Source: JAUYIV01 sp035464675
GTDB lineage: Bacteria; Actinomycetota; Acidimicrobiia; Spongiisociales; UBA11373
Assembly (NCBI GenBank): GCA_035464675.1
Contig: DATHSA010000059.1
Location: forward strand, 1 to 50,638
Reading direction: 5' to 3'
Length of the DNA: 50,638 nucleotides
Made by a program: the position numbers and the translations under genes. Position 1 is the first letter of the stretch; every line of letters begins with the position of its first letter. Positions 32,289 to 39,972 of this stretch are shown here, one piece after another. The notes under the pieces were generated by a model that saw only the letters and a program-made list of their open reading frames with translations, did not search any database and had not been told where the DNA came from.

Positions 32289-32315
32289 CTGGCACCCCTC
32301 CCTGGAAGCGGGCGC

Positions 32316-32321
32316 ATTGTA
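32316..32321 (-). promoter_or_regulatory. -10 box TACAAT for the bc-type operon
   Basis: TACAAT on the minus strand, about 28 nt before the TTG of the first operon gene, with a normal ribosome site between. It lies in the 205-bp divergent gap facing the CcoN-like gene, whose TAACCT box is at 32450-32455. No operator was found. Confidence 0.5.
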
Positions 32322-32493
32322 AGTCGCGCGGTGGGTTCGCAGGCGGTCGCCGGCGGAGTCACGATTGGGAACCTCCTCCCCCGCGCCGCCGGGCACGGAG
32401 GAGGTGCCAAGCACATCGGGGAGCGGGGGGAGACGCCGGTGCCGCCCGCTAACCTCCGCCGCGCAGATCGATCGAGATGGAGGGCTCGGGGCA

Positions 32494-34419
32494 GTGACCT
32501 CGACAGACACGAAGTCCCTGCCGGAGGTCACCGACGACTCCGACGACTCCCCCCATTTCGGGACCGGATTCGCGACGCGGGTTGCCGGGCTGGGGGGGAT
32601 CGGCTTTCTCGTGTTCGGCCTCGCCCTCTACGGGGTCGCCGCCGCGCTGCTTCGCTGGCCGAAGCTGCTCTCCGACCTCGGGCTCACCGCCGGGACCTAC
32701 TCCTACGGACGCCTCTTGCCGGCGGGCGTGAATGCCCTGCTCTTCGGCTGGCTGACCCTCGCCCTCGCCGCGTTCGTGCTGCATGCGGTCCCGCGGATCG
32801 TCGGGGCCCGCCTCTTCTTCCCTCTCGCTGCGGTCGGGGTGGTCGGTCTGATGATCGCCGGCGTCGGGGCCGGCGTCGGGGCAATCCTTCTCGGCGAAGG
32901 CGACGGAGGCCGCTTCCTCGAGATGCCATGGTTTGTCGATGCCGCCCTGGTTGCGGCGTACTTCGGCCTGGCCGTCGTCGTCACGGCAACCGCGCGGCGG
33001 GCCGAAGACGGCCGGCTTCCTCTCTCCGGGTGGTTCCTGGTCACGGCCCCGTGGATGCTGTTCCTCTCCTTCACCGCCGGGGCGGTCCCGGGCGTCGATG
33101 GCGTCCCGGGTGCGATTCAGGGCGCCTTCACCGGTACCGCGGCCACCGGGCTGTGGGTGGCTCTCGCCGGTGTCGGTGCCGGATACCACATCATTTCCCG
33201 TGTGGTCCCGGGCGCGGAGTTCCACGAACGTCTCGGGCGGATCGGGTTCTGGTCTCTGCTGGTCACCTGGCCCTGGACCTCGGCCCGGGCCTTCGTCTAT
33301 GGCCCGGTCGGTGACTGGATGGGGACGCTGGCCGTGTTGTTCGGGGCCGGGGTGGTCGTCGCCGCGATCACGATCATCACCGACTGGGCGTTCGCGCTTC
33401 GCACCCGGTGGGGAGCCGTGGCCGGCTCGCCGGCGCTCCAATTGCTGGCGGCCGGGTCGGTGCTCTTTCTCGCCGCGCCGGTCGTCGGCCTGGTGGCGAG
33501 CCTGCACTCGGTGTCGGCGATCACGCAGTTCACACCGTGGGAGACCGCGTACGACCAGCTCACGATCATTGGTGCCTTCACCTTCTGGGGACTCGCGGCT
33601 CTCGCCTACGCCGTTCCCGCCGAGTCGGGCCGGGCGTGGCGCCCGTGGATGGGAAGGTTGGTCGTGTGGCCTGCCGTGGTCGGCGTCGGCCTGACTGTCG
33701 GCAGCCGCCTCGTCGGCGGACTCCAGCAGGGTTATGGCTGGCTGGCCGGAGTCCAGTCGGCTGCCTACTCGAACTTCGGGGACGGATGGATCGAGTCCGC
33801 TGCAGCGCGGGCTGGCGCCGACCTCGTTCAGGCTGCGGGCATCGCCGTCCTCGGTCTCGCCGCCCTTGCCGCGGCAGCGTTCTCGGTCCGTTTTCTCTTC
33901 GCGCGCGGCGAACCCGTGGGCAGCGGGGAGACGGCGATGATCGCCGGCCGGACGACCGTCGTGGTGCGGCGGGCGATCCTGCTGTTCGGGATCGCCGTGC
34001 TCGGGGCATTCATCCTTCCGGCGATCGACGCCGACCGGCCGGCGACGCTGCTCGCGGACACCTCCCGCCTCTATGAGGAGGGGAGCGTGCAGGACCGCGG
34101 CCGCGAGCTGTATGTCTCGGAGGGATGCTGGTACTGCCACACCCAACAGGTGAGGGCGATCGTCACAGACGTCGGGCTGGGTCAGGTGTCGAGCGCCGGC
34201 GACTACGCCCACGATCCGCCAGGCACACTCGGCGTCCAGAGGGTCGGCCCCGATCTCGCACACGCGGGGCAGCGCGAAGGGACGGGGAGCGCGTCGTTCG
34301 TGCTCAATCACCTCATCGACCCGCGGGTGCTCCGCCCCTGGTCCGTGATGCCCTCGTACTCCTACCTGACGCGTGATGAATTGACGGCGCTCGCCGCCTA
34401 CGTTGCGGGGCTCGAATGA
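32494..34419 (+). CDS. CcoN-like membrane domain lacking heme/copper ligands, fused to a CcoO-like cytochrome c
   Basis: A 641-residue protein. Residues about 25-470 form about 12 TM helices that can be matched by eye to CcoN of cbb3 oxidases (GRLLPAGVNALLF for GRLRPLHTNAVIF; WPWTSARAFVYG for the GPHHLHYT region; TPWETAYDQLTIIGAFTFWG for TDWTIGHVHSGALGW). At each expected His the residue differs (for example Gly78), and the only His in the domain (97, 232, 244, 338) fall elsewhere. Residues about 525-641 resemble CcoO: CWYCH (545-549), GPDLAHAG, HLIDPRVLRPWSVMP with Met619 as ligand. GTG start chosen for the GGAGGG site upstream. It cannot be a terminal oxidase on its own if this alignment holds. 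Confidence 0.75.
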   Translation: MTSTDTKSLPEVTDDSDDSPHFGTGFATRVAGLGGIGFLVFGLALYGVAAALLRWPKLLSDLGLTAGTYSYGRLLPAGVNALLFGWLTLALAAFVLHAVPRIVGARLFFPLAAVGVVGLMIAGVGAGVGAILLGEGDGGRFLEMPWFVDAALVAAYFGLAVVVTATARRAEDGRLPLSGWFLVTAPWMLFLSFTAGAVPGVDGVPGAIQGAFTGTAATGLWVALAGVGAGYHIISRVVPGAEFHERLGRIGFWSLLVTWPWTSARAFVYGPVGDWMGTLAVLFGAGVVVAAITIITDWAFALRTRWGAVAGSPALQLLAAGSVLFLAAPVVGLVASLHSVSAITQFTPWETAYDQLTIIGAFTFWGLAALAYAVPAESGRAWRPWMGRLVVWPAVVGVGLTVGSRLVGGLQQGYGWLAGVQSAAYSNFGDGWIESAAARAGADLVQAAGIAVLGLAALAAAAFSVRFLFARGEPVGSGETAMIAGRTTVVVRRAILLFGIAVLGAFILPAIDADRPATLLADTSRLYEEGSVQDRGRELYVSEGCWYCHTQQVRAIVTDVGLGQVSSAGDYAHDPPGTLGVQRVGPDLAHAGQREGTGSASFVLNHLIDPRVLRPWSVMPSYSYLTRDELTALAAYVAGLE

Positions 34420-35549
34420 ACATCGACGAACTCGTCAGGGCGGCAGCAGCCGCGATGAACATGCCGGAGAGCATGGTTCGCAAGTCGGCGGAGGCTCGCG
34501 CAGCCGCTGCCGGGCGACCCGTCGAGGAGATCCTCGGGGAATGGGCCGGTGTCGATCCATCGGCCGAGCCCACCTCCGAGGCCGCTGCTCCTGCCGAGGC
34601 CGCTGCTCCTGCCGAGGCCGCTGCTCCCGATGAGGCCCCCGCACCTGCGGATGCCCCTGCGCCGACGACGGCGCCGGCCGCTGTGGACAGCGGGGATTTG
34701 CTCGCCAGGGCCGCCGAGGCGCAGGGGATGCCGGAGGCGATGGTGAAGCGGTCGGCAGCCGCCCGTGCCAAGGCCGAGGGGAAGAGCACCGATGAGATCC
34801 TCGCCGACTGGGCGGGTGTGGAGCCGCCTCCCGCGGGCGCCGCCCCCGCCGCAGCGGCTGCCACGGCCGCCGAGCCAACCGCCGCCGCCGCACCGGCACC
34901 AGCCGAGCCGGAGACCACCGAGATCGAGGTCATCGCCGAGGAGCCCGAGGAGGTCGTCGACGACGGGGAGAAGGAACGGGAGCTGGTGACGCCCTCCGGT
35001 GCTCTGCCCCGCTGGTTGGCGGCGCTGTTCGTAGCCGTCCCGCTCTTCGCTGTGGCCTATGCGGGCTTTCTGCCCAATGGGCCCAATTGTGGGGACGCCG
35101 GCCAGCTGGCCGTCGATCCGGTGACCGGGGTCGTCGTCGAGTGTGACGGTTCCGAGTACGGCTCGGAGGAGCTCGACTTCCTGGCCATCGGCGCCGAGGT
35201 GTTCGGAGCTCGGTGCGCCGTCTGCCACGGCCCGAGCGGTGGGGGCGGTACCGGCCCGGAATTCATCGGTGGCGCCCTGGTATCCACATTCCCCGAGGGC
35301 AGCTGCGATCAGCATCAGACGTGGGTGGCTCTTGGATCGAGCGGGTGGCCCGATCCGACCTATGGGGCGACCGGCAAACCCGTGGGCGGCTTCGGCGCGC
35401 TCATGCCTGGCTTCGGTGGGACGCTGAGCGAACAGGAGCTGCAATCGGTCGTTCTGTTCGAGCGGGTGCAGTTCGGCGGGCTCTCCCGGGACTCGGCGGA
35501 GATCGATTGCGGGTTGGTCGACCCGGAGGACGAAGCAGAGAGCGGCTAG
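34416..35549 (+). CDS. Membrane-anchored monoheme cytochrome c with two helical motifs
   Basis: A 377-residue protein. Residues 3-47 and 92-136 are two copies of a helical motif (MPESMVRKSAEARAAAAG and MPEAMVKRSAAARAKAEG, each ending EILxxWAGV), joined by Ala/Pro/Glu-rich linkers. A TM helix (about 200-220) leads to an external cytochrome c domain with CAVCH (about 268-272) and MPGFGG near residue 330 as Met ligand. The ATG overlaps the stop of the CcoN/CcoO fusion gene, so it resembles CcoP in position, though it has one heme where CcoP has two. Confidence 0.8.
   Translation: MNIDELVRAAAAAMNMPESMVRKSAEARAAAAGRPVEEILGEWAGVDPSAEPTSEAAAPAEAAAPAEAAAPDEAPAPADAPAPTTAPAAVDSGDLLARAAEAQGMPEAMVKRSAAARAKAEGKSTDEILADWAGVEPPPAGAAPAAAAATAAEPTAAAAPAPAEPETTEIEVIAEEPEEVVDDGEKERELVTPSGALPRWLAALFVAVPLFAVAYAGFLPNGPNCGDAGQLAVDPVTGVVVECDGSEYGSEELDFLAIGAEVFGARCAVCHGPSGGGGTGPEFIGGALVSTFPEGSCDQHQTWVALGSSGWPDPTYGATGKPVGGFGALMPGFGGTLSEQELQSVVLFERVQFGGLSRDSAEIDCGLVDPEDEAESG
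34578..34631 (+). repeat. 18-bp coding repeat in the linker
   Basis: Three tandem copies of GAGGCCGCTGCTCCTGCC encode EAAAPA repeats in the linker of the cytochrome c protein; ordinary expansion of an Ala/Pro linker. Confidence 0.8.
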
Positions 35550-35588
35550 TGGCGGCCATGCCAAGAGGGCGCCCCAGGCCCTCCGCCC

Positions 35589-36599
35589 TCAGTTCATCAG
35601 GGAGGCAATCGACTCGACAGCGCGATCCACATCCTCGCCGGTCACGTCCAGGTGGGTGACCAGGCGGATGCGGCCGGCGAGCGCGATGCCGCGCACCCCT
35701 TCGTCGCTCATACGGGCGACAAACGCCTCGAGTGAGTAACCCGGGGGCGGGCGAAAGAAGACCATGTTGGATTCCGGCTCCTCGACCGTGAGGCCGACTT
35801 CCGCAAGCCCGGCGGCGAGCCGCCGGGCGTTGTCGTTGTCCAACGCGAACTGGTCCAGGTGGTGGTCGAGTCCGTACAACGCCGCGGCAGCGAGAATCCC
35901 CGACTGCCGCATCGCTCCGCCGTACAGGTACTTGAACCGGTTGGCCAGGGCGATGAACTCGGTCGACCCGGCGATGGCTGCACCCCCGGGTGCCCCGAGA
36001 CCCTTCGAGAAGTCGATCCAGATGGCATCGACCGGACCGGCCCAACGGGGTGCGCCGATCCCGGTGGCTGCAACGGCGTTCAGGAGTCGTGCCCCGTCCG
36101 TATAGATCGACGCACCGGCCCGACGGGCGGTGTCGCACACCGCCTCGTACTGCTCGATCGGCCAGACCGTTCCCCCGGCAAAGTTGTGGGTCTGCTCGAG
36201 AGAGACCAGCGAGGTGGGCGGCTGGTACAGGCTCCCCTGGTTGAGGACGGCCCGGAGTTGGTCAGGCGTGAAGTGGCCGCGGTCGGTGATGATCGGCTCG
36301 AAGATGATCGACGACAACACCGCGGGCCCGCCGCTCTCGAAGCGGTACACGTGGGCGCGGTGGTCGCAGATCACGGCGTCCCCGGGGCGGGTCAGGGCCG
36401 AGATGGCGACCTTGTTGCACATCGACCCGGTAGGCATGAAGAGCGCCGCATCGGTGCCCAGCAACTCGGCGACGCGTTCCTGGAGGCGGTTGGTGGTCGG
36501 GTCCTCACCGAGTTGCTCGTCGCCGACCTCGGCGGACGCCATCGCCCGCCGCATCCCCTCGGTGGGCAGCGTGTGGGTGTCGGAATGGAGGTCGATCAT
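35589..36599 (-). CDS. Low-specificity L-threonine aldolase
   Basis: A 336-residue PLP enzyme that splits threonine to glycine and acetaldehyde. Visible: MIDLHSDTHTLPTEGMRRAM start, MPTGSMCNK, and the Schiff-base Lys in IDFSKGLGAPGGAAIAGS, followed by RQSGILAAAALYGLDHHL. Length and motifs fit the family. The ATG is preceded by TAACGT at the 7-nt spacing. It converges on the cytochrome c gene. Confidence 0.88.
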   Translation of the reverse strand: MIDLHSDTHTLPTEGMRRAMASAEVGDEQLGEDPTTNRLQERVAELLGTDAALFMPTGSMCNKVAISALTRPGDAVICDHRAHVYRFESGGPAVLSSIIFEPIITDRGHFTPDQLRAVLNQGSLYQPPTSLVSLEQTHNFAGGTVWPIEQYEAVCDTARRAGASIYTDGARLLNAVAATGIGAPRWAGPVDAIWIDFSKGLGAPGGAAIAGSTEFIALANRFKYLYGGAMRQSGILAAAALYGLDHHLDQFALDNDNARRLAAGLAEVGLTVEEPESNMVFFRPPPGYSLEAFVARMSDEGVRGIALAGRIRLVTHLDVTGEDVDRAVESIASLMN

Positions 36600-36606
36600 G
36601 GGCTGG

Positions 36607-36612
36607 ACGTTA
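36607..36612 (-). promoter_or_regulatory. -10 box TAACGT, leaderless-type promoter
   Basis: TAACGT on the minus strand ends 7 nt before the threonine aldolase ATG. Confidence 0.45.
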
Positions 36613-36630
36613 CGCCGGCGGCTCGCAGCA

Positions 36631-36660
36631 CGTCACCTGTCGCCAGTCACCAGTCGCCCG
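36631..36660. repeat. Heptamer tandem array, GTYRCCN version
   Basis: Units GTCACCT, GTCGCCA, GTCACCA, GTCGCCC (complement of NGGYGAC), in the divergent gap between threonine aldolase and the menaquinone-reductase-like gene. Confidence 0.7.
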
Positions 36661-36724
36661 CACCAGTTCACGAGTCCTCCGGGAGACGAGAGACGGCCCC
36701 GGACGCGGGTGTTTCGGCGACCGG

Positions 36725-36730
36725 TACCCT
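36725..36730 (+). promoter_or_regulatory. -10 box TACCCT, leaderless-type promoter
   Basis: TACCCT ends 7 nt before the ATG at 36738. Confidence 0.55.
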
Positions 36731-36737
36731 CCCCTGG

Positions 36738-37976
36738 ATGTCTTCACCCGACGTGCTCGTCGTCGGCGGTGGGCCCGCAGGGACGGCTGCGGCCCACTGG
36801 CTGGCACGCGCCGGCCATGAGGTGCTGGTCGTGGAGAAGAAGGAGTATCCGCGCGAGAAGACCTGCGGCGACGGACTGACTCCCCGGTCGATCCTGCAGC
36901 TCATCGACATGGGGTTCGACTTCTCGATGCCTGAGTTCCACCGAGTCCACGGGCTACGCGCCTACTCGTCGGAGCTGATGATCGAACTGGAGTGGCCGGA
37001 CCACCCCACGCTCCCCGCTTGGGGTGGGGTGATCCGCCGGTCGGATCTCGACATGCAGGTGGCGGCGCTCGCCGAGAAGCAGGGTGCCGTGGTCCAGCAG
37101 CACACCACCGCGTCGCCGGTGGTCGAGGCCGGCCGGATCACCGCCGTCGACCTCGCCGTCAACGGCTCGACCGAGCGGGTCGAGCCCGGGTTCGTGATCG
37201 TCGCCGACGGGTCGCTGTCGCGTTTCGGACGAGCTCTGGGCGCAGTCCGCGACAAGGACCGTCCCTATGGGCTCGCCGCCCGCGCGTACTACACGAGCCC
37301 GATGGCGCACGACGGCTTCATGGAGAGCCAGTTGGACCTCCGAGACGCCGAGGGAGCGACGGTGCCCGGCTACGGATGGGTGTTCCCGATGGGCGACGGC
37401 TCGGTCAACGTCGGCGTCGGGGTTCTCTCCACCTTCCATCGATGGAAGAAGGTCAACACCTCGAACCTGATGGACGCCATGGTCGCCTCCGCCCCCGAGC
37501 ACTGGGGACTCACCGCCGACTCGAAACTCACCGACCCGCGCGGCGGCAAGCTCCCCATGTCGTTCTCGGTCGGCCCTCTCGTCGGGAGCAACTGGCTTCT
37601 GGTCGGCGACGCCGCCGGGGCGATCAACCCCTTCAACGGGGAGGGGATCGCGTATGCCTACGAGACCGGACGGATGGCTGCGGACCACGTGGGGCGGGCC
37701 ATCGAGAAGGATGATCGCTCCCTCATCTGGGGGTATCGCGACGAGGTCCTCGACGAGTACGACCTCTACTACCGGGTGGCCCGGGCATTCGTCCGCGTCA
37801 TCGGCCAGCCGGGGACGATGCGGATCCTCACCCGCACCGGCCTTCGCAACAAGACTCTGATGGAGTGGGTGCTGCGCGTGATGGCGAACATCCTCCGCCC
37901 CGATGAACGCCACCTCGCCGAGGCCGCCTACCGCATGGTCGAGCGGGTGGTCACGGTCGGGCCGGAGCCCTGGTAG
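36738..37976 (+). CDS. Geranylgeranyl reductase family FAD enzyme (menaquinone reductase-like)
   Basis: A 412-residue FAD-dependent reductase. The N-terminal GGGPAGTAAAHWLARAG dinucleotide motif, KTCGDGLTPRS and the internal GDAAGAINPFNGEGIAYA motif identify the geranylgeranyl reductase family. In mycobacteria MenJ reduces one isoprene of menaquinone; in Streptomyces a related gene lies upstream of nuo, as here. A role in tuning menaquinone for the respiratory complexes nearby is therefore inferred. Confidence 0.85.
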   Translation: MSSPDVLVVGGGPAGTAAAHWLARAGHEVLVVEKKEYPREKTCGDGLTPRSILQLIDMGFDFSMPEFHRVHGLRAYSSELMIELEWPDHPTLPAWGGVIRRSDLDMQVAALAEKQGAVVQQHTTASPVVEAGRITAVDLAVNGSTERVEPGFVIVADGSLSRFGRALGAVRDKDRPYGLAARAYYTSPMAHDGFMESQLDLRDAEGATVPGYGWVFPMGDGSVNVGVGVLSTFHRWKKVNTSNLMDAMVASAPEHWGLTADSKLTDPRGGKLPMSFSVGPLVGSNWLLVGDAAGAINPFNGEGIAYAYETGRMAADHVGRAIEKDDRSLIWGYRDEVLDEYDLYYRVARAFVRVIGQPGTMRILTRTGLRNKTLMEWVLRVMANILRPDERHLAEAAYRMVERVVTVGPEPW

Positions 37977-38393
37977 TCGACAGCCGATCGTCCTGGACGA
38001 CCAGGCCCTGGACGTAGATCGCCACCGGTGCGGCGAGTGCCCGGAAGAACATGTTGATGAGCCACACGTTCTGCTTCGTGGTGTTCCAGACCACACCGGG
38101 CGTATGTCGTCGATCCGATCAGCATGGTGCCGACCACGATCCCACCGGACACCAGGGCGTGCTCGATGTCGTCGAGCAGGAGCGACGAGTACGAGATGCC
38201 CAGGTTGAACACCAATGAGTAGATCGCGGTACCGACCAGCCTGTCGGTCGGGGGCATGCCCGAGCCCATCGACTGGCCCGTCGCCTTCGACCAGGCCTTG
38301 CCGAACAGGGGGCCGTATCACAGGAATCCGAGCACCGTGACGGCCACGGTTCCGATGACACACTGCCACCCAGTCGAGGTCTCCGAGAGTCAC
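37951..38393 (-). pseudogene. Decayed DUF1761-type membrane protein gene
   Basis: Reading all frames on the minus strand recovers a continuous ancestral protein: GDLDWVAV, then after a frameshift VIGTVAVTVLGFL-stop-YGPLFGKAW (a TGA where Trp is expected), PTDRLVGTAIYSLVFNLG, SSLLLDDIEHALVSGG and, after a second shift, VWNTTKQNVWLINMFFRAL. The pattern fits DUF1761 small membrane proteins (LGFLWYGPLFGKAW). One nonsense and two frameshifts make a functional product unlikely. The 3' end overlaps the last codons of the menaquinone-reductase-like gene on the other strand. Confidence 0.65.
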
Positions 38394-38523
38394 TGAACGT
38401 CACGGGTCTTCCCTCCTGGTATCCCGCGGCGGCGAAGCCACCTGGCGCCGTCGCGGCGGGCATGGCCCGGGGGGCTGGAAGTGCCAGGAAGGTCGGTCCG
38501 CGCCCGCCCAGAGCCGTTGGTGC

Positions 38524-38545
38524 CGAGCGGGCAACCGCTCGTTTT
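38524..38545 (+). terminator. Intrinsic terminator upstream of nuoA
   Basis: CGAGCGG-GCAA-CCGCTCG followed by TTTT: a 7-bp stem with T-run, 55 bp before the nuoA start. It would insulate nuo from upstream transcription; 38394-38523 holds nothing else recognised. Confidence 0.65.
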
Positions 38546-38566
38546 CTGCCCCCTCGCCCACTCTCC

Positions 38567-38572
38567 TAATCT
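38567..38572 (+). promoter_or_regulatory. -10 box TAATCT of the nuo operon
   Basis: TAATCT just downstream of the terminator and 28 nt before the nuoA ATG, which has GAGAGGGA as ribosome site. The -35 region is weak (TTCTGC at 38544-38549). Confidence 0.45.
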
Positions 38573-38600
38573 CGGGCCGACCGCGACCCAGAGAGGGACC

Positions 38601-39020
38601 ATGACGCTGAGCGCCTACCTCCCCATCGCCCTGATGTTCCTTCTCGTCGTCGGGTTCGCAGTGGTCTCGATGGTGCTCAGCAGGTCGCTCGCCCCCCACA
38701 ACCCGACTCCTGAGAAGCTCGATCCCTACGAGTGCGGCATCGTCCCGCTCCAGGAGCCGGTGCAGCGGTTCCCCGTCAAGTTCTATCTGGTGGCGATGCT
38801 CTTCGTGGTGTTCGACATCGAGATCGTCTTCCTGTTCGCCTGGGGCGCCCGTTTCGTGGACCTCGGGTGGTACGGCGTCGCCGCCGTCGGGATCTTCACG
38901 CTGCTACTCATCGAGACGCTCGTCTACGTGTGGAAGCGCGGCGCCCTCGACTGGAACGTCCAGCACCGGGCCCGCTACCGCCGGGTCGTCGTCAGCGAGG
39001 TCACGAAGGAAGCCGCCTGA
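38601..39020 (+). CDS. nuoA: NADH-quinone oxidoreductase subunit A
   Basis: A 139-residue membrane subunit of complex I with three TM helices. The conserved loop EKLDPYECGIVPLQEPVQRF and KFYLVAMLFVVFDIEIVFLF are the NuoA signature near the quinone-access region. First gene of the nuo operon. Confidence 0.96.
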   Translation: MTLSAYLPIALMFLLVVGFAVVSMVLSRSLAPHNPTPEKLDPYECGIVPLQEPVQRFPVKFYLVAMLFVVFDIEIVFLFAWGARFVDLGWYGVAAVGIFTLLLIETLVYVWKRGALDWNVQHRARYRRVVVSEVTKEAA

Positions 39021-39493
39021 TGGCTCGCCCCTCGGCACCGCCCAACATCCTCACCGCGGTGCTGGGGAGGGCAGTCGGCTGGGCACGCACCCGTTCGATG
39101 TGGCCGGCGTCGTTCGGTCTCGCGTGCTGTGCGATCGAGATGATGGCCACCGGGGCGGCCCACAACGACCTCGCCCGGTTCGGGATGGAGGTGTTCCGGG
39201 CATCGCCCCGCCAGGCCGATCTGATGATCGTGGCGGGACGCGTGTCCCAGAAGATGGCCCCGGTGCTTCGCCAGGTGTACGACCAGATGGCCGAGCCCAA
39301 ATGGGTCATCTCCATGGGGGCGTGCGCCTCCACCGGCGGCATGTTCAACAACTACGCCCTGGTGCAGGGGGTGGACCAGGTGGTGCCGGTCGACGTCTAT
39401 GTGCCGGGCTGCCCTCCCGGCCCGCAGGGTCTGATCCACGGCATCCTGACACTCCAGAACCGGATCAGCGCCGGGGAGTACGCGGTCAGATGA
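39020..39493 (+). CDS. nuoB: NADH-quinone oxidoreductase subunit B
   Basis: A 157-residue peripheral subunit that binds the last iron-sulfur cluster N2 next to the quinone. Cluster Cys: the adjacent pair in GLACCAIEM, plus GACAST and PGCPPGPQG. Its ATG overlaps the nuoA stop. Confidence 0.96.
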   Translation: MARPSAPPNILTAVLGRAVGWARTRSMWPASFGLACCAIEMMATGAAHNDLARFGMEVFRASPRQADLMIVAGRVSQKMAPVLRQVYDQMAEPKWVISMGACASTGGMFNNYALVQGVDQVVPVDVYVPGCPPGPQGLIHGILTLQNRISAGEYAVR

Positions 39494-39972
39494 CGGCGGA
39501 CGCGGCACTCTCCCATGATGGTCTCGCCGAGCGATTCCCTTCGGCCGAGTTCGGCGAGTCGTTCGGGCAGCGCACGGTCCGGGTGCCGCGCGACGCTCTG
39601 GTCGAGTTCGTCACGGCGGCGCGCGATGCCGGGTTCCGGATGTTCATCGACCTCTGCGCCGTCGACTACCTCCGACGAGATCCCCGCTTCGAGGTCGTCA
39701 TCGAACTGCTCTCCCTGGAGCCGCCGAGCCGGCTCCGCATCCTCGTCGGGGTCCCCGGCGCGGAACCCGCGGTGCCGTCGATCACCGGAGTGTTCGCCGG
39801 CGCCGACTTCTACGAGCGGGAGACGTACGACTTGTTCGGCATCGTCTTCGAGGGCCACCCCGACCTGACCCGCATCCTCCTCCCCGACGACTGGGAGGGG
39901 CACCCGCTTCGCAAGGACGCACCGGTGGGCGCGGTGCCCGTCCAGTTCAAGGGATCGAACCAGGCGACATGA
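39490..39972 (+). CDS. nuoC: NADH-quinone oxidoreductase subunit C
   Basis: A 160-residue peripheral subunit of complex I. The family motif is ERETYDLFGIVFEGHPDLTR followed by LLPDDWEGHPLRKD. It overlaps nuoB and nuoD by a few bases; separate from NuoD, unlike the enterobacterial CD fusion. Confidence 0.95.
   Translation: MTADAALSHDGLAERFPSAEFGESFGQRTVRVPRDALVEFVTAARDAGFRMFIDLCAVDYLRRDPRFEVVIELLSLEPPSRLRILVGVPGAEPAVPSITGVFAGADFYERETYDLFGIVFEGHPDLTRILLPDDWEGHPLRKDAPVGAVPVQFKGSNQAT

Noticed and set aside
31669..32531. Longer start for the first membrane protein of the respiratory operon
   Set aside because: The extra 81 codons show no signal or domain, and the TTG at 32288 has a strong ribosome site and a TACAAT box upstream.
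32494..34419. Annotation as a working cbb3 oxidase subunit I/II fusion
   Set aside because: The CcoO part is good but none of the required His ligands can be seen in the CcoN-like part, so oxidase activity is not supported.
34578..34631. The 18-bp repeat in the cytochrome c gene as a member of the intergenic repeat families
   Set aside because: Its unit is 18 bp and encodes an ordinary Ala/Pro linker; it is unrelated to the 7-bp units.
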